Source: UBA2137 sp050251555 (lineage in GTDB: Bacteria > Pseudomonadota > Alphaproteobacteria > Micavibrionales > Micavibrionaceae). From it: a stretch of DNA of 9,646 bases. Position 1 is the first letter of the stretch; every line of letters starts with the position of its first letter. This document shows positions 1-7,179 of this stretch, piece by piece. Both the position numbers and the translations under genes were made by a program. The stretch covers positions 1 through 9,646 of the forward strand of contig JBFWMN010000065.1 in NCBI GenBank assembly GCA_050251555.1, read 5' to 3'. Below the pieces are notes generated by a model. It was not told where the DNA came from, searched no databases, and saw nothing but the letters and a program-made list of their open reading frames with translations.

Positions 1-1
1 C

Positions 2-304
2 ACACTGCCTGGTGGGTCAATCTCAGGTGCACCCAAAATCCGCGCCATGGAGATTATTGAAGAGATTGAGGCAACCCCGCGCGGGCCCTATTGCGGCGCG
101 TTGGGTTACATCAACACATCAGGCGAAGCACAGTTCAATATCTTGATCCGCACAATGGTAACAAGCGAACAAAACGCCTATCTCTATTCGGGTGGGGCAA
201 TCACCGCGCAATCCGACCCGCAAGCCGAATATGAGGAGACACTTGCCAAGGCTTCACGCTTTTTCCTTGACCAGACACACCAGGAGAATGAGGCAGCCGC
301 ATGA
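2..304 (+). CDS. pabB: Aminodeoxychorismate synthase component I, C-terminal part (5' end outside window)
   Basis: This is the last 100 residues of a chorismate-binding enzyme; the frame is open to the window edge, so the start lies upstream. The fragment opens with TLPGGSISGAPKIRAMEIIE, the hallmark motif of the TrpE/PabB/MenF family. It continues with the GYI...IRT strand and the final SGGAITAQSDPQAEYEET segment, whose acidic residues help bind Mg2+ and chorismate in relatives. The enzyme aminates chorismate to 4-amino-4-deoxychorismate using ammonia from the PabA subunit, the first step toward p-aminobenzoate and folate in the cytoplasm. PabB is preferred over TrpE because the IRT and AEYEET segments resemble PabB and a pabC-like gene follows. 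The stop codon overlaps the pabA start as ATGA, which suggests translational coupling. The N-terminal half cannot be judged. Confidence 0.9.
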   Translation, partial: TLPGGSISGAPKIRAMEIIEEIEATPRGPYCGALGYINTSGEAQFNILIRTMVTSEQNAYLYSGGAITAQSDPQAEYEETLAKASRFFLDQTHQENEAAA

Positions 305-897
305 TCCTGATTGTCGACAATTACGATTCCTTCACCTACAACATTGTGCATACGCTTGAGGCGCAAGGCACAGACGTCATAGTCTGGATGAATGATGATG
401 CGCGACTGACTGAAGTTTTGCCGCAAGACATAGGCGGCATTATTCTCTCACCCGGCCCTTGCACACCTTCCGAGTCGGGGCATTGCAAAACTCTGATAGA
501 AAAAGAAACAGGTTCCTTGCCGATCCTCGGCATTTGTCTTGGACATCAGGCAATCGGTGAAGTTTTTGGCGGAGCAACCATTCGAGCCACTTCTCCAATG
601 CACGGGCGTTCCTCGCATATCCGGTATGAAGAAGACCCGCTTTTCATCGGTTTACCGCAAAATTTTAGCGCAGGGCGTTACCATTCGCTGATTGTCGATT
701 TGCCCAAAGACACCCCGCTTATCCCGCTTGCCACGAGCGAGGACGGGGTTTTGATGGCAATGAAACATGTGTCGCACCCCACCTATGGCATCCAGTTTCA
801 TCCTGAATCTATTCTCACACCGCATGGGCCGCGCCTTCTTGCCAATTTTACCGATCTTTGCGAAACATGGCTTACATCCGAAAGACAGGTCGCATGA
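301..897 (+). CDS. pabA: Aminodeoxychorismate synthase component II (glutamine amidotransferase)
   Basis: A complete 198-residue class I glutamine amidotransferase, normal length for PabA/TrpG. It starts MILIVDNYDSFTYN, the family N-terminus. It has the oxyanion-loop segment SPGPCTP near residue 50, the nucleophile Cys79 in GICLGHQ, and the rest of the triad, His167 and Glu169, in QFHPES. It hydrolyses glutamine and passes ammonia to PabB to make aminodeoxychorismate. PabA and TrpG are close homologues, and in many bacteria one protein serves both pathways. The RYHSLIV segment and the position between pabB and pabC favour PabA, but a dual role with anthranilate synthase is possible. The start is fixed by an ATGA overlap with pabB and a GAGG ribosome binding site at 290-293, 7 nt upstream. 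The stop overlaps the pabC start in the same way. Confidence 0.93.
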   Translation: MILIVDNYDSFTYNIVHTLEAQGTDVIVWMNDDARLTEVLPQDIGGIILSPGPCTPSESGHCKTLIEKETGSLPILGICLGHQAIGEVFGGATIRATSPMHGRSSHIRYEEDPLFIGLPQNFSAGRYHSLIVDLPKDTPLIPLATSEDGVLMAMKHVSHPTYGIQFHPESILTPHGPRLLANFTDLCETWLTSERQVA

Positions 898-1673
898 GCA
901 AAATTCTTTATGACGGACTTTTGAAGGATGCGCAGAGCCCGCAACTTTCTCATAAGGAAAGCGGCTTTGCCTATGGCTTGGGCGTTTTTGATACAGCACT
1001 CATCATTGACGGGGAGATGCAGCACGCCAAATTGCATTTCGACCGTCTTGTCCATGATGCCAAGATGGTACTGGGGCAAAGCCCGTACACGCAATTAGAG
1101 GCTTATCTTGCCGATATCAGAACGCTGCTGGCGGCGCAAAATATGCTGGAAGGTCGTGTGCGTGTCAGAACGTCAATCTTTGGCGGACAGGTCACAAAAC
1201 CGCTTGCACCCATTACGGATATTCACACGCTGACGGATGCAGGTTATGCCCCCGACCCATCCGAGCTGCCGCCCATTCACGCCATTTTGACGGATGCTTT
1301 CCCGAAGATAGCGGGCAGTGCATTGGAAAACTGTAAACGTCTTGATTATACGGGTGCTTATCTGGCTCGCCGTCTTGCCGAGAGCCACGATTGCAACGAA
1401 GCCCTTCTCACCAACACACTGGGGCATGTCGTTTGTGCGACAACCAGCAATCTTTTCCTCGAAGATGACACGGGAAAATGGATCACGCCGCCCCTGTCCG
1501 AAGGGATACTGGATGGCACGATGCGCCGCGCCGTGATGGAAGAGCTGACAGTGTTTGAAGCGCCTTTATCGGTTGCCGATGTGATAAATGCTCCCGCGCT
1601 TTATCTGTCTAATTCAATTTCCGGTGTACGCAAAATTGCGTCCTTAAAAAACCTCATCCGACAAAAAGCCTAA
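894..1673 (+). CDS. pabC: Aminodeoxychorismate lyase-like class IV PLP enzyme
   Basis: A 259-residue PLP-dependent class IV (BCAT/DAAT/PabC fold) protein. In the pathway implied by its neighbours it would split 4-amino-4-deoxychorismate into p-aminobenzoate and pyruvate. Visible marks are SGFAYGLGVFDT near residues 23-34, the probable PLP-binding Lys148 in ENCKRLDYTG, the CNEALLTN strand at 167-174, ATTSNLF at 182-188 and EGILDGTMRR at 203-212. The start is taken at 894, where ATGA overlaps the pabA stop. An in-frame ATG at 858 would add 12 residues lying inside pabA and is less likely. One oddity: Cys181 occupies the position where the family usually has a Glu that contacts the PLP ring nitrogen. 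A D-amino-acid or branched-chain aminotransferase is a possible alternative, but the pabBA context argues for PabC. The last 30 nt overlap the end of the convergent kinase gene. Confidence 0.85.
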   Translation: MSKILYDGLLKDAQSPQLSHKESGFAYGLGVFDTALIIDGEMQHAKLHFDRLVHDAKMVLGQSPYTQLEAYLADIRTLLAAQNMLEGRVRVRTSIFGGQVTKPLAPITDIHTLTDAGYAPDPSELPPIHAILTDAFPKIAGSALENCKRLDYTGAYLARRLAESHDCNEALLTNTLGHVVCATTSNLFLEDDTGKWITPPLSEGILDGTMRRAVMEELTVFEAPLSVADVINAPALYLSNSISGVRKIASLKNLIRQKA

Positions 1674-2618
1674 ATCTTTCGTGATGCGTGCGCCTTGCGA
1701 CTGCAAACATTCGCGTGCCGTCAGCGCCGCAAGTTTCGCGCATTGGTCAGGGCTGGCATTACGTGATACGGCATAAAGATAGCCCGCCGCATAAGCATCC
1801 CCTGCCCCGTTTGTATCAATAAGAGGAGTGTTCAATTCTTCGGCACCGACCTGCAACATCGGGCGACCTTGAGGCAGGATATAACTGCCCTGTTCACCGT
1901 TTGTGATAACAACCGTTTGCGGGCGGTTTTCAAAATACTGGAGAAGACCGCTGAACTCAGCGCGTCCTGTAGCGCGCAAGGCCTCACCGATATTGAAAAA
2001 GAGGTAATCGCATGCCTGAAAAAAGATGTCGCAACGCGGGCCGAATCCTTCAATCACACTTAAATCATTAGGCGAAAAAGCGGTCTTCTTGCCATGCTTT
2101 TGTGCCAATTTCAAAGCACGCACCATCGCGTGATAGCCGCTTTCCGAACGAAGCGTAAAACCATCGAGATAGACAATACCTGCGGCCTTAATCTCGTCTT
2201 CCAGAATATCTTCTTCTGATAAGGCGGCACTCGCTCCGCAATAGGCCGCAAAGGTGCGTTCCTTATCAGGGGTGATAAAGGTGAACACCGTACCTGTGTG
2301 ATAATCGGGTGACGGTGCGGTTTGAAAGGCAACATTGTTATGGAAGGATGAGGTAAAAAATGCGCCTTGTTCGTCAGCACCCGTTTTACCGACAAAACGG
2401 GCATGACCGCCGAGAAGCGCCGTCGTATTGGCGATATTGGCGCCGTTCCCCCCTGCTACATATTCATATGTTTTTTCCGTGAGGAGCTGGGCCGCTGCGT
2501 CAGGTGTAATCTGGCGTGTTGCGCCCTCAGGCAAAAGATGGGCCACCAGAAAACCTTCGGGGACATCCGCAATGGCGTCGACGACAGCATCACCAAGGCA
2601 GTAAATATCCATGCGCAT
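1644..2618 (-). CDS. PfkB-family kinase, adenosine-kinase-like
   Basis: A 324-residue ribokinase/PfkB superfamily protein that phosphorylates a sugar or nucleoside with ATP. The N-terminus (CLGDAVVDAIADVPEGFLVAHLLPEG, around residues 7-32) and the substrate-side motif VAGGNGANIANTTALLGG at 54-71 resemble the adenosine kinases annotated in alphaproteobacteria. The second PfkB signature is DTNGAGDAYAAGYL at 268-281, with GAGD forming the anion hole and Asp274 the catalytic base. Adenosine kinase (adenosine to AMP, purine salvage) is the best guess, but substrates in this family cannot be assigned safely from sequence, so no symbol is given. The ATG at 2618-2616 is chosen because GGGAAAGG lies 10 nt upstream; a second ATG two codons later is possible. 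The gene starts directly after the ATP-operon terminator, and its ribosome binding site is inside that hairpin. Its 3' end overlaps pabC by 30 nt. Confidence 0.83.
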   Translation of the reverse strand: MRMDIYCLGDAVVDAIADVPEGFLVAHLLPEGATRQITPDAAAQLLTEKTYEYVAGGNGANIANTTALLGGHARFVGKTGADEQGAFFTSSFHNNVAFQTAPSPDYHTGTVFTFITPDKERTFAAYCGASAALSEEDILEDEIKAAGIVYLDGFTLRSESGYHAMVRALKLAQKHGKKTAFSPNDLSVIEGFGPRCDIFFQACDYLFFNIGEALRATGRAEFSGLLQYFENRPQTVVITNGEQGSYILPQGRPMLQVGAEELNTPLIDTNGAGDAYAAGYLYAVSRNASPDQCAKLAALTARECLQSQGARITKDLGFLSDEVF

Positions 2619-2657
2619 AAAGAAAAGGCCTTTCCCGAATTCCTAAGGGAAAAGCCT
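2619..2657 (-). terminator. Rho-independent terminator after atpC, overlapping the kinase ribosome binding site
   Basis: Read on the - strand, AGGCTTTTCCC (2657-2647) and GGGAAAGGCCT (2636-2626) form an 11-bp stem around a 10-nt loop, followed by TTTTCTTT (2626-2619). All 11 positions pair in the - strand RNA, one as a G-U wobble (2630/2653). In the + strand that position is a C-A mismatch, so the structure is optimised for the - strand. It lies 30 nt after the atpC stop and should end the ATP synthase transcript. The U-tract finishes immediately before the ATG of the kinase gene. The 3' arm contains GGGAAAGG, the only good Shine-Dalgarno-like sequence for that gene. Confidence 0.8.
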
Positions 2658-2687
2658 AATCAAGAATGATGTAAAAGCAAATGGATT

Positions 2688-3122
2688 TTAAGCCGTCGCA
2701 GCACGCAACATAGCGCGAGCCACTGTAATCTTGCGGGCAATACGATCGGTTTCGACAGGTGTCTTAGCGCGTTCGAGATCTTCTTGCAGATTTTGAATTT
2801 CAGCAGCCACCTTGTCGGCATCAATCTCGGCAACGGGAACGGCTTCTTCAGCAAGAAGCGTGCAGTTATCTGCCGTGATATCGGCAAAACCGCCGGCAAC
2901 AAACAGCTTTTCCACCATGCCGCCTTTTTGACGCATGATCTGAACCAACCCCGGACGCAAGGAAACGACAAGCGAGGTGTGGCCTTTACGGACACCCAGC
3001 TCTCCCGTTTCACCGGGAACGGTCACTTGGAAGGCTGGCTCCTCAATAAGCTTGCGCTCGGGAGAAACCAGTTCGAAGTGAAAGGTCATATCTTCGTCAG
3101 CGGTTGTTTGTGGCGTTGCCAT
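2688..3122 (-). CDS. atpC: ATP synthase F1 subunit epsilon
   Basis: A 144-residue epsilon subunit of the F-type ATP synthase, part of the central stalk that rotates with gamma and the c-ring and can inhibit ATP hydrolysis. The N-terminal beta-sandwich is recognisable from FHFELVSPERKL (15-26), VTVPGETGELGVRKGHTSLV (33-52) and the VAGGFADITADNCTLLAEEA strands (75-94). A C-terminal helical part rich in Glu, Arg and Lys follows. The ATG at 3122 is chosen because AAGGA (3134-3130) lies 7 nt upstream. A second Met at residue 12 would match the usual family start but has no such site, so the protein probably carries a short polar N-terminal tail. It is the last gene of the F1 cluster, 20 nt after atpD, and is followed by the terminator at 2619-2657. 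Confidence 0.95.
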   Translation of the reverse strand: MATPQTTADEDMTFHFELVSPERKLIEEPAFQVTVPGETGELGVRKGHTSLVVSLRPGLVQIMRQKGGMVEKLFVAGGFADITADNCTLLAEEAVPVAEIDADKVAAEIQNLQEDLERAKTPVETDRIARKITVARAMLRAATA

Positions 3123-3142
3123 GGGTCAATCCTTTATCGCGA

Positions 3143-4633
3143 TTAAGCGGCCTCTGCTGCCATTTTTTCGGCTTTCTGGATGGCTTCATCAATTGTACCA
3201 ACCATGTAGAAAGCGCTTTCAGGCAGGTGATCAAGGTCACCGTCAACAATCATGCGGAAGCCTTTGATTGTGTCGGCAAGCTGAACAAACACACCAGGTG
3301 TTCCCGTAAAGACCTCAGCCACATGGAAGGGCTGAGACAGGAAGCGCTGGATCTTACGGGCGCGAGCCACGACCAGTTTGTCTTCTTCGGACAGTTCATC
3401 CATACCCAAGATCGCAATAATATCTTGCAGGGCTTTGTATGTTTGCAGTGTCTTCTGAACGTCTGCCGCACATTTGTAATGTTCGTCACCGACAACGCGG
3501 GGGTCGAGAATACGTGATGTAGAGTCAAGCGGGTCAACAGCAGGGTAGATACCTAATTCCGCAATCTGACGTGAAAGAACCGTTGTCGCATCCAAGTGCG
3601 AGAAGGTTGTCGCAGGTGCAGGGTCAGTCAAGTCATCAGCAGGAACGTAAACGGCCTGAACGGATGTGATCGAACCTTTGTTTGTTGATGTAATACGCTC
3701 TTGCAGGGCACCCATATCGGTTGACAGTGTCGGCTGGTAACCCACAGCAGAAGGAATACGACCGAGAAGCGCGGACACTTCAGCACCGGCCTGTGTGAAA
3801 CGGAACACGTTATCCATGAAGAAGAGAACGTCTTGGCCTTCAACATCACGGAAATACTCAGCCATGGTGAGACCTGACAGAGCAACACGTGCACGCGCTC
3901 CGGGAGGCTCGTTCATCTGACCGTAAACGAGGGCCGCTTTTGATTTCTTGCTATCACCGGGAACAACAACGCCCGATTCAATCATTTCGTGGTACAGGTC
4001 GTTTCCTTCACGGGTACGCTCACCGACACCGGCGAAAACAGACACACCACCGTGTTCTTTCGCGATGTTGTTGATCAATTCCATGATGGTCACGGTTTTG
4101 CCCACACCGGCACCGCCGAAGAGACCGATCTTACCACCTTTGGAGTAAGGGCAAAGAAGGTCGACAACTTTAATACCTGTGACAAGCTGTTCTGTTTCAG
4201 TCGCCTGATCGGTGAAAGAAGGAGCAGCACGATGGATACCCCAGCGTTCTGTCGCTTCGACTTCTTTACCTTCGTCAATCGGGTTACCGACAACGTCAAA
4301 GATACGGCCTTTTGTGACTTCACCAACGGGAACAGAGATCGCATCACCTGTATCATAAACAGGTGTGCCGCGTACGAGACCGTCTGTCGTGTCCATAGCA
4401 ATACAGCGGGCAACATTCTCACCCAAGTGCTGTGCCACTTCCATCACCAGCGTTTTGCCTTCGTTTTCCGTAGTCACAGCGTTCAGGATCGCGGGGACCT
4501 GACCAGCAGCAAACTGAACGTCAACAACAGCACCCAGAACCTGCTGGATTGTGCCTGTGGCATTACCGTTTGCAGGCGTACCTGTTTTGGCTGTCGTTTT
4601 CTTGGCGGTCGTTTTGGTTGTCTTGGTTGCCAT
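3143..4633 (-). CDS. atpD: ATP synthase F1 subunit beta (catalytic)
   Basis: The 496-residue catalytic beta subunit of F1, which makes ATP from ADP and phosphate at three sites in the alpha3-beta3 ring on the cytoplasmic face of the membrane. Visible elements are the P-loop GGAGVGKT at 173-180, GERTREGND at 204-212 with catalytic Glu205, the ALSGLTMAEYFRD segment at 251-263, and the Walker B region LFFMDNVFRFTQAG around 270-283. The ATP synthase alpha/beta signature PAVDPLDSTS lies at 364-373. The first 27 or so residues are an extension rich in Lys, Thr and Ala ahead of the normal start of the beta-barrel domain (GTIQQVLGAVVDVQF). The start is well supported by GAGGA at 4645-4641, 7 nt before the ATG. 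The gap to atpG is 54 nt, the longest within the F1 cluster. No residue essential to catalysis appears to be missing. Confidence 0.98.
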   Translation of the reverse strand: MATKTTKTTAKKTTAKTGTPANGNATGTIQQVLGAVVDVQFAAGQVPAILNAVTTENEGKTLVMEVAQHLGENVARCIAMDTTDGLVRGTPVYDTGDAISVPVGEVTKGRIFDVVGNPIDEGKEVEATERWGIHRAAPSFTDQATETEQLVTGIKVVDLLCPYSKGGKIGLFGGAGVGKTVTIMELINNIAKEHGGVSVFAGVGERTREGNDLYHEMIESGVVVPGDSKKSKAALVYGQMNEPPGARARVALSGLTMAEYFRDVEGQDVLFFMDNVFRFTQAGAEVSALLGRIPSAVGYQPTLSTDMGALQERITSTNKGSITSVQAVYVPADDLTDPAPATTFSHLDATTVLSRQIAELGIYPAVDPLDSTSRILDPRVVGDEHYKCAADVQKTLQTYKALQDIIAILGMDELSEEDKLVVARARKIQRFLSQPFHVAEVFTGTPGVFVQLADTIKGFRMIVDGDLDHLPESAFYMVGTIDEAIQKAEKMAAEAA

Positions 4634-4687
4634 TTTCTTTTCCTCTTTTTTTCCTAAGTCGAAAACTGTTTGTCTTGCGCCTTTACC

Positions 4688-5602
4688 TTAAACGGCTTCG
4701 GCACCTGAAATAATTTCAATCAATTCTTTGGTAATGTGGGCTTGGCGCGCACGGTTATATTCAAGTGTCAGACGGTTAATCATGTCACCTGCGTTACGTG
4801 TCGCATTGTCCATCGCAGTCATACGGGCGGCTTGTTCACCAGCCGATGAATCCAGCAGCGCACGGTAAATCTGAACGCCTAAGTTACGTGGCAGAATTTC
4901 AGCCAAGATGCGTTCTTCGGATGGTTCAAACGCATAAGGCGAGATCGGTCCTTTGGCCTTCCCTTCGGGCTTAGCGGCACTATTATCGTTACCGGCTTCG
5001 CCTTCAGGCATCACAAATGGGATGAGCTGTTGCACGGAGGGTTTCTGAACCAAAACCGAGCGGAATTTGTTGAAAACCAGCGACACGACATCGAATTGTC
5101 CGAGATCAAATTGCTCAAGCACCAATTGTGCAACCGTATCCGCATCGTGGTAGTGGACTTCTTTTCCGCCTGTAAAGCCTGTGTAGCTCTCCAGAATATC
5201 TTCGCGGTTCGTACGGCGCAGAAGATCACGGCCTTTGCGACCGACACACACAACCTTGACGTTTTTGCCGTTGGCTTTGAGTTCGCGGATCGCACCACGT
5301 GCCATACGGATCAGGTTGGCGTTGAAACCGCCAGCCAGACCACGGTCGGATGTCACGATAATCAGCAGATAGTTTTTGTCATTACCCGTACCTGTCAGAA
5401 GCTTAGGACCGGTACCAGGAGCAACGCCTGCCGCGACACGGGCAAGCATACCTGCCATGGCGCGTGCATAAGGCTGGCTGGCCTCGGCCTGATCCTGCGC
5501 ACGTTTCAGCTTCGCAGCCGCCACCATTTTCATGGCGGAGGTGATCTTCCGTGTGGATTTCACGGAAGCGATACGGTCGCGGTAGTCTCTTAAACTTGGC
5601 AT
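4688..5602 (-). CDS. atpG: ATP synthase F1 subunit gamma
   Basis: A 304-residue gamma subunit, the rotating shaft inside the alpha3-beta3 ring that couples proton flow to catalysis. The conserved N-terminal helix MPSLRDYRDRIASVKSTRKI, continuing as TSAMKMVAAAKLKRAQ, and the C-terminal helix (MTAMDNATRNAGDMINRLTL at 261-280, then EYNRARQAHITKELIEIISG) form the coiled-coil shaft. The central Rossmann-like domain includes VTSDRGLAGGFNANL at 83-97. A polar, low-complexity insert of about 20 residues (from PEGEAGNDN near 199 to KGPIS near 221) makes the protein slightly longer than the roughly 290 residues common in this family. The ATG at 5602 matches the family N-terminus exactly, although the upstream Shine-Dalgarno is poor (an ACGGA about 15 nt away). 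It lies 30 nt after atpA, so coupling to atpA translation is plausible. Confidence 0.97.
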   Translation of the reverse strand: MPSLRDYRDRIASVKSTRKITSAMKMVAAAKLKRAQDQAEASQPYARAMAGMLARVAAGVAPGTGPKLLTGTGNDKNYLLIIVTSDRGLAGGFNANLIRMARGAIRELKANGKNVKVVCVGRKGRDLLRRTNREDILESYTGFTGGKEVHYHDADTVAQLVLEQFDLGQFDVVSLVFNKFRSVLVQKPSVQQLIPFVMPEGEAGNDNSAAKPEGKAKGPISPYAFEPSEERILAEILPRNLGVQIYRALLDSSAGEQAARMTAMDNATRNAGDMINRLTLEYNRARQAHITKELIEIISGAEAV

Positions 5603-5632
5603 GGGTGACTAAAATCCGTCTGTGTTGCTTGA

Positions 5633-7177
5633 TTAGGCTGCTTTCGAAGCTGCAAAACCACGTGTGAACTCATCGAGGAATTTTTTCAAATTCGCTTCGA
5701 TCTTCTCATCCAGTTTTTTCTCTGTGCGGATCGCATCAAGAATATCAGCGCCATTGGCACGAATATCTTCGAGCATGCGGTGCTCATATTCGTTAACCGC
5801 ATCAACAGCAACGCCGTCCAGATAGCCACGTGTACCGGCATAGATCGAGACAACTTGCTCTTCAACCGGCAGAGGTGAGTACTGAGGCTGCTTCAGAAGC
5901 TGTGTCAGGCGCGCACCGCGTGCCAGCAGTTTCTGTGTCGAAGCATCCAGGTCAGAGGCGAACTGCGCAAAAGCTTCCATTTCGCGGTACTGAGCCAGTT
6001 CCAGTTTAATCGTACCGGCAACCTGTTTCATCGCTTTGATCTGAGCGGCAGAACCCACACGGGATACTGACAGACCAACGGAAATCGCAGGACGGATACC
6101 TTTAAAGAACAGGCTTGTTTCCAAGAAGATCTGACCGTCTGTAATCGAAATCACGTTGGTCGGGATATAAGCGGAAACGTCACCGGCTTGTGTTTCAATG
6201 ATCGGCAGAGCGGTCAGTGAGCCAGCGCCCAAGTCGTCGTTCATTTTCGCGGCACGCTCAAGGAGACGTGAGTGAATGTAGAACACGTCACCCGGGTAAG
6301 CTTCACGTCCGGGTGGACGGCGCAGCAGCAAGGACATCTGGCGATAAGCCACAGCTTGCTTGGACAAATCATCATAAACGATCAGGCCGTGCATACCGTT
6401 ATCACGGAAATATTCGCCCATCGTACATCCTGTGTAAGGGGCGAGGAACTGCATCGGTGCGGGATCAGATGCTGTGGCAGCCACAACAATCGAGTATTCC
6501 ATCGCGCCGTTTTCTTCGAGTTCTTTTACCAATTGGGCAACCGTCGAACGTTTTTGACCAATAGCGACATAGACGCAGTAAAGGTGCTCTTTCTCGTTTT
6601 TCGATTTGTTGACGTTTTTCTGGTTGATGATCGTATCAACGGCAACAGCGGTTTTACCTGTTTGACGGTCACCGATAATCAGTTCACGCTGACCACGACC
6701 GACAGGAACCAGAGCATCAATGGCTTTCAGACCCGACTGCATCGGCTCGTGAACCGATTTACGCGGGATAATGCCGGGTGCTTTTGTTTCAACGAGGCGT
6801 GTTTCTTTCGCCTTGATCGGACCTTTGCCGTCAATCGGGTTACCCAGACCGTCTACGACGCGACCCAGCAATTCTTTACCGACGGGAACGGATACGATTT
6901 CGCCTGTACGCTTAACGGAGTCACCTTCTTTGATTTCACGGTCATCACCGAAAATCACGATACCGACATTGTCGACTTCGAGGTTCAGGGCCATACCCTT
7001 GATACCACCGGGGAATTCGACCATTTCACCGGCACGGACATTATCCAGACCATAAACACGGGCCACACCATCACCAACGGACAGAACTTGCCCAACTTCG
7101 GCAACGTCAGCTTCGCCATTAAAATTGGCGATGTTGTCCTTCAAAATTTCCGAAATTTCTGCTGCACGGATTTGCAT
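5633..7177 (-). CDS. atpA: ATP synthase F1 subunit alpha (regulatory/non-catalytic)
   Basis: A 514-residue alpha subunit, standard length. It binds nucleotide at non-catalytic sites and supplies the arginine finger to the catalytic sites on beta. The N-terminus MQIRAAEISEILKDNIANFN is typical. The P-loop GDRQTGKT is at 169-176, and the Walker B segment LIVYDDLSKQAVAYRQ lies around 265-280. The signature PAISVGLSVSRVGSAAQ at 363-379 contains the finger Arg373. The C-terminal helical domain ends in FTRGFAASKAA. The start is well supported: AGGTAGGA (the last AGGA at 7186-7183) sits 5 nt before the ATG, inside the final codons of atpH, with only 2 nt between the two genes. The gene strongly prefers CGT for Arg, as expected for a highly expressed gene. 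The antisense strand holds long open frames that are shadows of this bias. Confidence 0.98.
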   Translation of the reverse strand: MQIRAAEISEILKDNIANFNGEADVAEVGQVLSVGDGVARVYGLDNVRAGEMVEFPGGIKGMALNLEVDNVGIVIFGDDREIKEGDSVKRTGEIVSVPVGKELLGRVVDGLGNPIDGKGPIKAKETRLVETKAPGIIPRKSVHEPMQSGLKAIDALVPVGRGQRELIIGDRQTGKTAVAVDTIINQKNVNKSKNEKEHLYCVYVAIGQKRSTVAQLVKELEENGAMEYSIVVAATASDPAPMQFLAPYTGCTMGEYFRDNGMHGLIVYDDLSKQAVAYRQMSLLLRRPPGREAYPGDVFYIHSRLLERAAKMNDDLGAGSLTALPIIETQAGDVSAYIPTNVISITDGQIFLETSLFFKGIRPAISVGLSVSRVGSAAQIKAMKQVAGTIKLELAQYREMEAFAQFASDLDASTQKLLARGARLTQLLKQPQYSPLPVEEQVVSIYAGTRGYLDGVAVDAVNEYEHRMLEDIRANGADILDAIRTEKKLDEKIEANLKKFLDEFTRGFAASKAA

Positions 7178-7179
7178 GA

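Noticed and set aside
858..893. An upstream in-frame ATG for pabC
   Set aside because: The 12 extra residues overlap pabA and do not match the family. The ATGA at 894 gives the expected N-terminus.
301..897. pabB/pabA read as trpE/trpG
   Set aside because: The PabB-type C-terminus, the RYHSL segment of PabA and the following pabC gene favour p-aminobenzoate synthesis. A shared amidotransferase for tryptophan synthesis remains possible.
3989..4657. A 222-codon + strand open frame antisense to atpD
   Set aside because: Same reason: a shadow of atpD with no motif and no ribosome binding site worth noting.
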